Positions 7,809-18,843 of a DNA stretch of 64,000 nucleotides are shown piece after piece (position 1 is the stretch's first letter; every line of letters begins with the position of its first letter). The notes under the pieces are model-generated. The model was not told where the DNA came from, did not search any database, and saw nothing but the letters and a program-made list of their open reading frames with translations. The position numbers and the translations under genes were made by a program. This DNA is from Brasilonema sennae CENA114 (GTDB lineage: Bacteria; Cyanobacteriota; Cyanobacteriia; Cyanobacteriales; Nostocaceae). The DNA lies in contig NZ_CP030118.1 in the NCBI RefSeq assembly GCF_006968745.1, positions 1,054,001 to 1,118,000 on the forward strand, written 5' to 3'.

Positions 7809-10313
7809 ATGAACATAAGTGAAAAGCTTCGATGTATTTTTTGCTGCTCATTTTCCAATTTTTCTCGTTATAGTTTAGCTGTGTTGATGGGTGTGGTTTT
7901 GTTATCTGACTCAGTGGAGGCGACATTTAGAAGCACAAATTTGCAGATAGCACAACAGCCAGTAACAAATTCGCAAGATGCAACTCGTGCTGCAGCACAA
8001 AAAGCTTTTGATGAAGGGCTTGCATTTTTCAAAGAAGGTAGCGCAGAGTCATTAAGACAGGCGATTAAAAAATGGGAAGTAGCTTTGCAACTGTGGCAGA
8101 AAGTGGGGGATGAAGCAAAACAAGCTCTTACTTCTCTTAGTATCGGGCGAGTTTACGACACTTTAGGAGAAAAACAAAAAGCACTTGAATTTTACAACCA
8201 AGCACTTCCACTGTTTCGTGCGGTGGGCGACAGGGGTGGAGAAGCTACAACACTCAACAATATCGGGCGAGTTTACGACACTTTAGGAGAAAAACAAAAA
8301 GCACTTGAATTTTACAACCAAGCACTTCCACTGTTTCGTGCGGTGGGCGACAGGGGTGGAGAAGCTACAACACTCAACAATATCGGGCGAGTTTACGACA
8401 CTTTAGGAGAAAAACAAAAAGCACTTGAATTTTACAACCAAGCACTTCCACTGTTTCGTGCGGTGGGCGACAGGGGTGGAGAAGCTACAACACTCAACAA
8501 TATCGGGCGAGTTTACGACACTTTAGGAGAAAAACAAAAAGCACTTGAATTTTACAACCAAGCACTTCCACTGTTTCGTGCGGTGGGCGACAGGGGTGGA
8601 GAAGCTACAACACTCAATAATATCGGGGGAGTTTACTCCGCTTTAGGAGAAAAACAAAAAGCACTTGAATTTTACAATCAAGCACTTCCACTGTTTCGTG
8701 CGGTGGGCGACAGGCGTGGAGAAGCTAGAACACTCAACAATATCGGGCGAGTTTACGACACTTTAGGAGAAAAACAAAAAGCACTTGAATTTTACAACCA
8801 AGCACTTCCACTGTTTCGTGCGGTGGGCGACAGGGGTGGAGAAGCTACAACACTCAACAATATCGGGCTAGTTTACTCCGCTTTAGGAGAAAAACAAAAA
8901 GCACTTGAATTCTACAACCAAGCACTTCCACTGCTTCGTGCGGTGGGCGACAGGGGTGCAGAAGCTACTACTCTTAGTAACATAGCTTCCCTAGAACGTA
9001 ACCGAGGCAACTTAGAACAATCCCTCAAACAAATCTCAGCTGCTATTGAAATTATCGAAGATTTACGCACGAAAGTTGTCAACCAAGACTTGCGAACTTC
9101 CTACTTTGCCTCAGTGCAAGGTTATTACAAATTCTACATTGACCTGTTGATGCAGTTGCACAAAAAGAATCCATCAAAAGGATATGATGCTCTTGCACTG
9201 CACATCAGCGAACGCTCCCGCGCTCGTGGTTTGATCGAACTTTTAACTGAAGCTAATGCTAATATCCGCAAAGGTGCTAACTCGCAGCTGTTAGCAGAAG
9301 AACGCCGCTTACAGTTTCGTTTGGAAGCGCGACAGAAACGGTTATTATCATTGTCTAATACCGAAGCAAACGAACGCCAAGCCGCAGCCCTGAAAACAGA
9401 AATTGAAAATCTCCTCAACCAATACCAGGAACTGCAAGTAAAAATCCGCACCACTAGCCCAAAATACGCAAATTTAAAGTATCCCAACCCCCTGACTTTG
9501 CCACAAATTCAGCAACAGCTAGATAAGGACACGCTGCTATTGCAATATTCTCTCGGTGAAGAACGCAGCTACCTTTGGGCGGTGACTCCAAATTCTATGC
9601 AAAGCTACAAACTCCCAGGACGCAAAGAAATAGAGCAAAAAGTAGAGGAGTTACGCAAACTCTTACGAGACCCTGGGATGAATAAAGTTTCCCCAGAACA
9701 AACAGCAAAAGCCGCCGATCAACTTAGTCAACTCATTCTTGCTCCTGTTGCAAAAGATTTGGGTCAAAAACGCTTGCTAATTGTTGCTGATGGTGCATTG
9801 CAATACATTCCTTTCACTGTGCTGACAGTGCCAAAATCATCTGTTAGCGCAGAAAATTACCAACCATTGCTACTCAACCACGAAATAGTTAGTTTACCTT
9901 CCGCTACAACCATTGACATTCTCCGGCAAGAACTAAAAGGACGGCAAAAAGCACCAAAGTCCCTAGCCATTCTTGCTGATCCAGTGTTTAGCAACAAAGA
10001 TAAACGTTTTACAAGAGTTACCCAAAACCGTTCTCTCAAAAACAATAACCAGCGTGGGGCATCCCAGAATACATCTTCCGCACTTGATCTAGACAAGTCT
10101 GCCTTAACGCGGGCAACTAGAGACATAGACATGGGCAATATTCCGCGACTCGAAGGAACGCGGAAAGAGGCTGAGGAAATTATGAAACTAGTGCCCCAGT
10201 CAGACACATTAAATGCATTTGATTTCGATGCGAACTATACCTGGGCAACTAACCCACAACTTAGCCAATACCGCTACCTACTTTTTGCAACCCACGGCAT
10301 ACTCAACTGGTAA
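7809..10313 (+). CDS. TPR-CHAT protein, 3'-truncated
   Basis: An 834-residue product with a hydrophobic N-terminal segment (likely signal/anchor, about 15-35) and seven 40-residue TPRs (about 110-390) that are nearly identical. A coiled-coil region follows, then a CHAT (caspase-like) protease domain from about 590. The CHAT domain normally has a catalytic His in ATHG and a Cys in SACxT about 50 residues later. Here the protein ends at FATHGILNW, nine residues including the His motif, so the catalytic Cys is lost. Full-length relatives continue for about 120 residues. The protease is therefore predicted inactive. The sequence continues without a gap into a trypsin-like protease in another frame. 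Confidence 0.85.
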   Translation: MNISEKLRCIFCCSFSNFSRYSLAVLMGVVLLSDSVEATFRSTNLQIAQQPVTNSQDATRAAAQKAFDEGLAFFKEGSAESLRQAIKKWEVALQLWQKVGDEAKQALTSLSIGRVYDTLGEKQKALEFYNQALPLFRAVGDRGGEATTLNNIGRVYDTLGEKQKALEFYNQALPLFRAVGDRGGEATTLNNIGRVYDTLGEKQKALEFYNQALPLFRAVGDRGGEATTLNNIGRVYDTLGEKQKALEFYNQALPLFRAVGDRGGEATTLNNIGGVYSALGEKQKALEFYNQALPLFRAVGDRRGEARTLNNIGRVYDTLGEKQKALEFYNQALPLFRAVGDRGGEATTLNNIGLVYSALGEKQKALEFYNQALPLLRAVGDRGAEATTLSNIASLERNRGNLEQSLKQISAAIEIIEDLRTKVVNQDLRTSYFASVQGYYKFYIDLLMQLHKKNPSKGYDALALHISERSRARGLIELLTEANANIRKGANSQLLAEERRLQFRLEARQKRLLSLSNTEANERQAAALKTEIENLLNQYQELQVKIRTTSPKYANLKYPNPLTLPQIQQQLDKDTLLLQYSLGEERSYLWAVTPNSMQSYKLPGRKEIEQKVEELRKLLRDPGMNKVSPEQTAKAADQLSQLILAPVAKDLGQKRLLIVADGALQYIPFTVLTVPKSSVSAENYQPLLLNHEIVSLPSATTIDILRQELKGRQKAPKSLAILADPVFSNKDKRFTRVTQNRSLKNNNQRGASQNTSSALDLDKSALTRATRDIDMGNIPRLEGTRKEAEEIMKLVPQSDTLNAFDFDANYTWATNPQLSQYRYLLFATHGILNW
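8141..8980 (+). repeat. Seven tandem 120-bp TPR-encoding repeats
   Basis: Seven consecutive 120-bp units each encode one 40-residue TPR (NNIGRVYDTLGEKQKALEFY and so on). Units 2, 3 and 4 look identical base for base; unit 5 differs at a few positions (GGVYSALG, GDRRGEART) and unit 7 likewise. The identity points to recent duplication or gene conversion. Copy number could be wrong in a short-read assembly. Confidence 0.95.
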
Positions 10314-10965
10314 AATCGAAGGGATAGATGCTGACGGTCAAGGCTACAGTTGCACGGGTACGCTGATAGCTGATAATTTGGTGTTGACTAATTCTCACTG
10401 CGTAGTTAATCCTGAAACTGGTAAACTTAGTCGGGGGATGGCCTTTCTACCAAATTTAATTAACGGTCAAGTACGCGATAAAAATGATATCGCTTACGCA
10501 ACCACTGTTACGCCTGGAACATACTTCAAAAGCGGGACAATGGCAGATTATGTAGATGACTGGGCTATTATCAAACTTGACAGACCTCTTGGGAAAAAAT
10601 ACGGTGTTATCCCTTTGAAATCTTTACCATCTTTCGACCTTGTAGGGGATATTCAAAAATTTGCTCTGGTTGGTTATTCTGCTGATTTTCCTAACTCCAA
10701 GCAAAAGGAATATCAAGAATTTACAGCTGGAGAAAGCATGACTGCTGGCGTTCACTTGGGATGCAGCATTCTCCGGCAAAAAGATAACTTACTGTACCAC
10801 AACTGCGATACTAAAGGCGGGGCTTCTGGCGGCGCAATTATCGGCAATATTGGCGGTAATTATTATGTTCTCGCTTTGCATTCTGGCTGGAACAAAGTTA
10901 ACGGACTTAAATTAAACCGCGCAGTTGAGATATCTCGCATACAACCAGCTTTGCGAGGAAATTAG
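10213..10965 (+). CDS. Trypsin-like (V8/Glu-specific type) serine protease, 5'-truncated by fusion
   Basis: From about 10300 the frame encodes an S1 chymotrypsin-fold protease with an apparently intact triad: His in CTGTLIADNLVLTNSHC, Asp in DDWAIIKLD, Ser in GGASGGAIIG. A normal gene of this kind begins with a signal peptide. Here everything upstream of STGKIEG is CHAT-gene sequence read in another frame, so the true N-terminus is missing. The ATG at 10213 lies inside the CHAT gene, 101 bp before its stop, with no ribosome-binding site seen. Expression is doubtful and export unlikely; it is best read as a 5'-deleted remnant. Confidence 0.75.
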   Translation: MHLISMRTIPGQLTHNLANTATYFLQPTAYSTGKIEGIDADGQGYSCTGTLIADNLVLTNSHCVVNPETGKLSRGMAFLPNLINGQVRDKNDIAYATTVTPGTYFKSGTMADYVDDWAIIKLDRPLGKKYGVIPLKSLPSFDLVGDIQKFALVGYSADFPNSKQKEYQEFTAGESMTAGVHLGCSILRQKDNLLYHNCDTKGGASGGAIIGNIGGNYYVLALHSGWNKVNGLKLNRAVEISRIQPALRGN

Positions 10966-11116
10966 AGAGGAAGAATCAGGAGATAAAGTTGAAAGGAGTG
11001 CGATGGTGGGGAGCGATGGCACTTCTTTTGGCTGTTAATGCAGTAGTGCGATGGTGCAAAGCATCTAGGGGCGATGCTGCAAAGCAGGCGCTACGCAAAC
11101 GCCACATTGGCATTAG

Positions 11117-11341
11117 TTAGTCCACTTCAAAAAGGGTGCGAGCAAGTCCTGACTGGCGAATAATAGACCGTAAAGTGCCAGTACGTAGCTCATCGTGATC
11201 AGGGACAGGAACAGTTATTGTTGAGTCTTCTGTTTGCAGTTGCATAATAATATGACTACCACGCTGACGTACCTGTACAAAGCCATGCTGCTCTAGAATT
11301 TTGCAAACTTCCCCACCAGAAAGAATACGCAGCTTACCCAA
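11117..11341 (-). CDS. hicA: HicA-family mRNA interferase toxin
   Basis: A 74-residue double-stranded RNA-binding-fold toxin. It has the HicA pattern LRILSGGEVCKILEQHGFV, then the catalytic His in RQRGSHIIM and a C-terminal VPVPDHDEL..GTLRSIIRQSG. HicA degrades mRNA until bound by HicB. The gene lies downstream of and overlaps hicB by 8 bp on the minus strand, indicating translational coupling (antitoxin first, toxin second). Confidence 0.9.
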   Translation of the reverse strand: MGKLRILSGGEVCKILEQHGFVQVRQRGSHIIMQLQTEDSTITVPVPDHDELRTGTLRSIIRQSGLARTLFEVD

Positions 11342-11561
11342 GGCTTACCTCTAGGCGTGTCACAAAAACTTCTGTATGCAGTCGTTCTTGGATTTCAGAG
11401 GGGGCTGCTGTTTCAAAGAAGAGTTCTAACGCCTCAACCAGATTATCCCGTGCTTCCTCAATTGTCCTACCTTGGCTTGCAATATCAAGTTCAGGACACA
11501 GAGATACATAGCCGTCTCCTTCGCGCTCAATGATTGCGGTGAGTTGTTTTGTTTGTTTCAT
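11334..11561 (-). CDS. hicB: HicB-family antitoxin
   Basis: A 75-residue HicB antitoxin with the N-terminal partial RNase H-like fold: TAIIEREGDGYVSLCPELD and QGRTIEEARDNLVEALELFF. It lacks the C-terminal DNA-binding domain of longer HicB proteins, so autoregulation would need another route. It overlaps the start of hicA and forms the first gene of the pair. Confidence 0.9.
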   Translation of the reverse strand: MKQTKQLTAIIEREGDGYVSLCPELDIASQGRTIEEARDNLVEALELFFETAAPSEIQERLHTEVFVTRLEVSLG

Positions 11562-11648
11562 TTTCTGTCTTGGTTGAACCAGCGCATTTAGGAAAATAGA
11601 ATTATTGATCTAGATGTTAACTGTGATCACATTATTTGTGGATACAAA

Positions 11649-11765
11649 TTAGACAAACGCTTCTGCTGCACGGTCAATTAAATCACGTTGTGCTTGGTAC
11701 GCCGGGATGTTGATGGTTACATCGCGGTTTCGGTTTGCCGATTCACTTGATTGCGGTTGTATCAC
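11649..11765 (-). pseudogene. Truncated DUF1778/TacA-type antitoxin remnant
   Basis: A 38-codon reading frame starting at a GTG encodes RDVTINIPAYQAQRDLIDRA and then AEAFV followed by a stop. This resembles the N-terminal ribbon-helix-helix part of DUF1778 (TacA-like) antitoxins, which normally run to about 90 residues (GKSRSDF and onward). No toxin (GNAT) gene follows. It is probably the stump of a second toxin-antitoxin locus beside hicBA. Confidence 0.45.
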
Positions 11766-12001
11766 TCAATCTCTTCCAAATATCCACACAATGAATATAC
11801 CAATTTTGTATATACAACATCAGCACAAAGTTCGAGCGAAAATCTCCTCTATCCAATTAATGATTTAGGATTGCTATTTCGCAAAGACATTTAGTACACG
11901 CTACCTTAAAAGAATATAAATAAAATTCGTAAAGCAAACTTGTACAGCTTGACAAAAACATCATCTCGTGTAATTAGACGATAAGATAATTCTATAAAAC
12001 C
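11766..12001. promoter_or_regulatory. AT-rich upstream region of moaA
   Basis: Together with the antitoxin stump this makes a 440-bp gene-poor gap between hicB and moaA. It is AT-rich (for example tataccaattttgtatata near 11797) and must carry the moaA promoter. No molybdopterin riboswitch-like structure was recognised. Confidence 0.3.
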
Positions 12002-12991
12002 ATGAACCAGGTAGATTACCTCCGCATAAGTTTAATAGACCGCTGTAACTTCCGCTGTCAATACTGTATGCCAGAGGGAGCGGAACTTGACTATATCCTC
12101 AAGCAGCAGTTGTTGACTGATAAAGAACTGCTGATCCTGATTGAAGAAGTGTTTATCCCCGTTGGATTTACTAGGTTTCGTTTGACTGGGGGAGAACCTT
12201 TACTGCGTCCCCGTGTGGTGGAATTGGTGAAAGCAATAGCCTCTCTCCCCCAAACTCAAGACCTCTCAATGACAACAAACGGCTTTTTACTCGCTCCAAT
12301 GGCGCAAAACCTGTATGATGCTGGTTTGCGACGCGTCAATATTAGCTTAGATTCCCTTGATCCCGATACCTTTGACCAAATTATTGGTAATCGCGGTCGT
12401 CCACGCTGGGAACAAGTTTGGCAGGGGATTCATGCGGCTTATCGCCTAGGATTTGACCCGTTGAAGCTAAATGTGGTGGTCATTCCTGGTGTCAACGACC
12501 ACGAAGTTCTGGATCTTGCGGCGTTGACGATTGATAAACAATGGCACGTGCGATTTATTGAGTTTATGCCAATTGGTAATTCGCAGTTGTTTGGCGATCG
12601 CAGTTGGATATCTTCAGAAGAGTTACGCCAACGCATCCGCGAACGTTGGGGATTGACAGAATCCCAAGTTCGTGGTAATGGACCTGCTGATGTGTTTCAG
12701 ATTCCGGGAGCGAAAGGGACACTGGGATTTATCAGTCAGATGTCGGAGTGTTTTTGCGATCGCTGCAACCGGATGCGTCTTTCCGCTGATGGCTGGCTGC
12801 GTCCCTGTTTATTAAATGAAACTGATCAAATTGACTTAAAAACTGCTCTGCGTGCAGGTATCAGCACTATCGAATTGCGGGAGCAGGTTAGGAACTTATT
12901 GGCAATTAAGCCAGATATTAACTTTAAGCAACGTTATTCAGGTACAGCGACTGGTGTTTATACTCGCACCATGTCACAAATTGGTGGATAA
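12002..12991 (+). CDS. moaA: GTP 3',8-cyclase MoaA (molybdenum cofactor biosynthesis)
   Basis: A 329-residue radical SAM enzyme that converts GTP to 3',8-cyclo-7,8-dihydro-GTP, the first step of molybdopterin synthesis. It has the N-terminal 4Fe-4S motif CNFRCQYC, the SAM-binding [10 protein letters not shown], and the C-terminal second cluster motif [20 protein letters not shown]. It ends in the conserved Gly-Gly required for MoaA activity. Length is standard. In a heterocystous cyanobacterium the likely clients are nitrate reductase and related Mo enzymes. No other moa genes are adjacent. Confidence 0.97.
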   Translation: MNQVDYLRISLIDRCNFRCQYCMPEGAELDYILKQQLLTDKELLILIEEVFIPVGFTRFRLTGGEPLLRPRVVELVKAIASLPQTQDLSMTTNGFLLAPMAQNLYDAGLRRVNISLDSLDPDTFDQIIGNRGRPRWEQVWQGIHAAYRLGFDPLKLNVVVIPGVNDHEVLDLAALTIDKQWHVRFIEFMPIGNSQLFGDRSWISSEELRQRIRERWGLTESQVRGNGPADVFQIPGAKGTLGFISQMSECFCDRCNRMRLSADGWLRPCLLNETDQIDLKTALRAGISTIELREQVRNLLAIKPDINFKQRYSGTATGVYTRTMSQIGG

Positions 12992-13000
12992 CCTTCCGCA

Positions 13001-13045
13001 AGGCAAAAGTAAAAAGAAAGAAATCTTTTCTTTTTACTTTTGCCT
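13001..13045. terminator. Bidirectional hairpin between convergent moaA and rpsD
   Basis: Perfect 19-bp arms (aggcaaaagtaaaaagaaa at 13001-13019 and its complement at 13027-13045) surround a 7-nt loop. Further cttttgcc repeats follow, then a T-run at about 13060 for the moaA direction. It lies between two convergent gene ends. Confidence 0.75.
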
Positions 13046-13062
13046 TTTGCCTTTTGCCTTTT

Positions 13063-13671
13063 TTACGCTTGACGTGAGTAGTATTCCACCACAAGCAGTT
13101 CGTTAATTTGTAGCGCCACCCACTCGCGCTCAATAACGCTGTTGACTTTGCCAACCAACTTGTTTTTGTCAAACTCCAGATGGTTAGGTAAGTTTGCCAA
13201 ACCAGGGTATTGTAAGTTAGCTTCGACCAACTTCCGTGAACCCTCCCGGTTTCTGACGGCAATTTCCTCTCCAGGACGGCATTGGTAACTGGCAATATTG
13301 ACAGCGCGACCATTAACTGTAACATGACCGTGATTCACCAGTTGGCGAGCCGCCGGAATAGTGGGAGCCATACCCATGCGGAAAACAGTATTATCCAAGC
13401 GCATTTCTAGCAATTGTAGCAGCACTTGTCCAGTAGAACCGGTAACGCGTCTCGCTTTGCGTATATAACGCAGCAATTGCTTTTCCGTCACACCGTAGTT
13501 AAAACGGAGTTTTTGCTTTTCTTCCAACCGGATGGCGTATTCAGAACGTTTTTTGCGGTTCTGACCATGTTGCCCTGGCGGATAGGCGCGTCTAGCGCTT
13601 TTACGAGTTAATCCTGGTAAGTCGCCTAAGCGACGTACAACCCTAAGGCGTGGTCCTCTGTATCGGGACAT
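13063..13671 (-). CDS. rpsD: 30S ribosomal protein S4
   Basis: A 202-residue S4 protein starting [20 protein letters not shown], with the S4 RNA-binding domain ([20 protein letters not shown] followed by [13 protein letters not shown]). The start at 13671 is chosen because MSRYRGPR is the conserved cyanobacterial/plastid S4 N-terminus; an upstream in-frame ATG would add 15 unrelated residues. S4 nucleates 16S rRNA folding. As in other cyanobacteria the gene stands apart from the main ribosomal operons. Confidence 0.98.
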   Translation of the reverse strand: MSRYRGPRLRVVRRLGDLPGLTRKSARRAYPPGQHGQNRKKRSEYAIRLEEKQKLRFNYGVTEKQLLRYIRKARRVTGSTGQVLLQLLEMRLDNTVFRMGMAPTIPAARQLVNHGHVTVNGRAVNIASYQCRPGEEIAVRNREGSRKLVEANLQYPGLANLPNHLEFDKNKLVGKVNSVIEREWVALQINELLVVEYYSRQA

Positions 13672-13926
13672 GAGCTTCCTAAATTTTATCTTGCTTAACT
13701 TTACCCAGACATACAATTATATAGCAGTCCTAAATAAGATTGTGATATCAGGCATTGAATGATGAGGACCCAAACAGGAAAGCTCAGAAATGGTCTTTAA
13801 CTTCCTCACTCCCCCCCAGTTTCTCACTCCCTCACTCCCTCATCTTCGCTGCTCTGTATTGCAAGCATCAAAGTGGGCTTTTATCATGAGGTAGCATACC
13901 TTTGGGTGTTTGGAGAAGGAAAAATA

Positions 13927-14625
13927 ATGTTAGGCAAGAGAAAAAGTAAAGATACCCACACGCTTGGGCACAGATCCGGACATACTGCACAGCATCTTGA
14001 AGCAAGCGCAGACGCCTTAAAAGCAGTTATTTTTAGAGTCACTGCAGGGCTAGCCACACCAATGTTTGCTGTGGCTGGATGGTTTGCAATGACTTCATCA
14101 GGGTTGGCTGTCACAACTACATACACAAATGATTTTCGTTTATGTGCTGGACGACTTTTGAGTGTGGGTGTTGCAGCACAAACAGCGTCACAAGCTTGTG
14201 CTGAAGCGGTACGTCCTGGGGACTTGTCTGCCTGTGTGACCGGAATTGGACGACAAACACAAATTGCAGCATCTGAAGCCCTAGCAAGTTGTCGGCAAGC
14301 ACGGCGTCCTGAAGAGCTAGGGAGTTGTGTTGTTGGTATCAGCCGCTACACTCGTGAAGCCGTTGGTCTGGAAGTTTTAAATTATTGTGGTCGTAGCTTG
14401 TTACCTGTACGTTTTGCTCAATGTGTAGTCGGTTTGCGTGCTGAAATAGATTTTACCCCGACTCAAGCAATGGAGAGTTGTATCGACGCCAGCGACAAAG
14501 TTAGCGGCTTTTTGCCTTCTTTTATTCCGTCAAATCGGCAACCTACGGATTTTAGACCAACTTTTGAGGTTAATCCAATCCCATCTCAACCATCTCAAAT
14601 CCCGGTAAATCCCAGTAACAGATAA
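13927..14625 (+). CDS. Hypothetical protein with Cys-containing repeats, convergent with hetR
   Basis: A 232-residue protein of unknown function. The ATG at 13927 is preferred over an earlier start because GGAGAAGGA lies 6 bp upstream. One hydrophobic segment (about 30-62) would anchor it or act as a signal. After it come three units of about 31 residues with paired cysteines: ACAEAVRPGDLSACVTGIG, SCRQARRPEELGSCVVGI, and YCGRSLLPVRFAQCVVGL. The tail is Pro/Ser/Asn-rich. The paired cysteines suggest disulphides outside the cytoplasm. Its 3' end faces the 3' end of hetR. Confidence 0.65.
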   Translation: MLGKRKSKDTHTLGHRSGHTAQHLEASADALKAVIFRVTAGLATPMFAVAGWFAMTSSGLAVTTTYTNDFRLCAGRLLSVGVAAQTASQACAEAVRPGDLSACVTGIGRQTQIAASEALASCRQARRPEELGSCVVGISRYTREAVGLEVLNYCGRSLLPVRFAQCVVGLRAEIDFTPTQAMESCIDASDKVSGFLPSFIPSNRQPTDFRPTFEVNPIPSQPSQIPVNPSNR

Positions 14626-14777
14626 GCTCTACTAACAGTTATCAGTTATCAGTGAGACAGCGCTGCCAAGAGTTGTGCCTTGCGCGACTTTAAGCGTTGT
14701 GGCAACTTCGCAGAGGATCTCCCGACAGAGGCGACTGCGTAAGCGCAAGCGCACGAATCGAGCGAACGCGTAAGCGT

Positions 14778-14827
14778 GTCCCTTTGGGACTTACAAAGTA
14801 GCGTGTCCGAAGGACATACCCGAAGGG
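14778..14827. repeat. Cluster of three triloop hairpins
   Basis: Three short perfect hairpins with 3-nt loops lie in a row: gtccc-ttt-gggac (14778-14790), tgtcc-gaa-ggaca (14804-14816) and ccc-gaa-ggg (14819-14827). They sit in a repeat-rich stretch (14690-14870) between the convergent Cys-repeat gene and hetR, which also contains ctgttaa heptamers at about 14850. Confidence 0.7.
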
Positions 14828-14873
14828 CTATCAGTCAACTTTATACTGCTAACTGTTAACTGTTAACAGGCTT

Positions 14874-17410
<2,537 letters not shown>

Positions 17411-17497
17411 ATACCATTTCTCTAAATAGTGGCTACATTTAGCGCTTGAAGAATGTAGTCCCATCCAGTCAAAGAAGCTATCACTTCTGGAGTGCGG

Positions 17498-18682
17498 TTA
17501 TTTAACACCGTTCTTGTATGCGATCGCAGCTGTTCTAAATTGTCGTAAATCCCCCAACAAATCGTGGTTTTTAATATACTGCCAGAGCCTCTCTATCGGA
17601 TTCAGTTCTGGGCTGTGAGGTGGTTGAAATAAGAAAATAATATTCGGAGGAACCTGCAGAGCTTTGGTAGTGTGAAAGCTACCATTATCTAGTTGAATAA
17701 TATTCAGTTGTTCTGGATATTGCTCTGATAATTTATTCAAATAAATTTGAAAGCAATCGGTATCTAGATGAGAAAACTCTAAGAAAAAACTTTCCGCTAC
17801 ATTTTTCCTAGACAAAACCGGACAACCTTGGCAAAAAAGGCGGGTTGATCTGTCAACAAGTACGAGTAATTGAGAATCAACGCCTTTTTTGCCCCCACCA
17901 CAGATATCTGTGGGAGCTTCAAGAGTACTCGTGGGGGAAGGTTGTCCGGTTTTGTCATGGTTTCACCCAACCCCTGTTCTTGGTTCAATTACCCCATAGA
18001 TATAAAATGCTTTAAAGTCCCACGCTCACTGTGCCGATAGGCTTCACCCCCAAACCTGTAATCCGTCGTCTCTCAATGGTTTTTAATCCCAAACGAGTTT
18101 CGTCTTGACACCAATAGCGAACTGACGCTAAAGATTTTGTAGCTTCAGGACAATACTGTTTTAACCATTGAATGACTTTGAGGACGAAAGGCAGTTTTTT
18201 TTAAAGGAAATTGCTAACTGCGAGTCTTTTTTCACACTTTGGCGTCGAGGGACTTTAAGTTTTGCTTTTAGCTGATAACGTACTGTTGCATAGACCGTTT
18301 TATAATCAACCTTTACGCCGTAAAATTCTTGCAACCACTTGTGAATTTCACCATAGCTTTTAAAGCCGTTGTTTGGGTCTTTTAGGCGTTCTTCTAAAAC
18401 GGCGATCGCTTCTGGAGGAATAATCTTTTGCCTACCTCCACCGTGACGCACCTCCAACAGTCCTAAAATCCCAGCTTGGCGGTATTTATGTAACCAATTT
18501 TGTACAGTTACTCGGTGGGAACCGATTGCTACAGCTATATCTTTGATTGTTTTTAGCTGACCAGTTTTGAACAAGTACAACGTTTGCACTTTTTGAAAAC
18601 CTATGGCTGTTTTTTGCTGATTTAAAAGGGTATGAAGTTCTTCCCCTGTCTCCTTTATGTTTAGTTGGCAAACCCTAACCAT
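17498..18682 (-). pseudogene. IS630-type transposase, frameshifted and interrupted
   Basis: The N-terminal half (18682 to 18161) encodes helix-turn-helix domains (GSHRVTVQNWLHKYRQAGIL; HGGGRQKIIPPEAIAVLEER). After an A8 tract containing the classic -1 slippery heptamer A_AAA_AAC (18194-18202), the -1 frame continues with VIQWLKQYCPEATKSL and the first catalytic Asp in DETRLGL. A second frame break lies near 18015. A MITE at 17811-17956 then splits the DDE domain. The C-terminal piece (17815 to 17498) has the second Asp (IIQLDNGSFHTT) and the Glu (SPELNPIERLWQY). The slippery site suggests the ancestor used programmed frameshifting; the copy is now dead. Confidence 0.85.
17811..17956. mobile_element. 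146-bp MITE inserted in the IS630 transposase
   Basis: Perfect 19-bp terminal inverted repeats (gacaaaaccggacaacctt at 17811-17829 and its complement at 17938-17956) enclose further nested inverted repeats: ggcaaaaaaggcg with cgccttttttgcc, the palindrome ccacagatatctgtgg, and cccccac with gtggggg. Nearly the whole element can fold on itself. It has no coding capacity and interrupts the DDE domain. No clear target duplication is visible. Confidence 0.85.
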
Positions 18683-18796
18683 ATTCCAAGCCTAATAATT
18701 TTAACCACCATTATATGTAGCTTACCAAAAAAGAAATGGTATGACTCCTTCTTACAGCGCTTTTCAACAATTGTGAAGCACACTATCCACCTGCCC

Positions 18797-18825
18797 AATA
18801 CGGTTCGGTTTAACCGAACCGTATT
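18797..18825. repeat. 29-bp near-perfect palindrome
   Basis: aatacggttcggtt and its exact complement are separated by one base. It lies between the IS630 end and the stop codon of the coiled-coil permease gene (19 bp downstream of that stop). No T-run follows on either strand, so it is not a classic terminator; it could still act as an RNA 3' end structure or be a protein-binding site. Confidence 0.75.
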
Positions 18826-18843
18826 AGGACGGGGACTCATTCA

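Larger units (their letters stand above)
17414..18739 (-). mobile_element. IS630-family insertion sequence, degenerate, with nested MITE
   Basis: The element is bounded by imperfect terminal inverted repeats: ccatttctctaaatagtggctac from 17414 and the complement of a related sequence ending at 18739 (aagaaatgg). TA dinucleotides at 17412-17413 and 18740-18741 fit the TA target duplication of IS630/Tc1-mariner elements. Without the 146-bp MITE it would be about 1.18 kb, a normal IS630 length. The transposase frame is broken. Confidence 0.75.
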
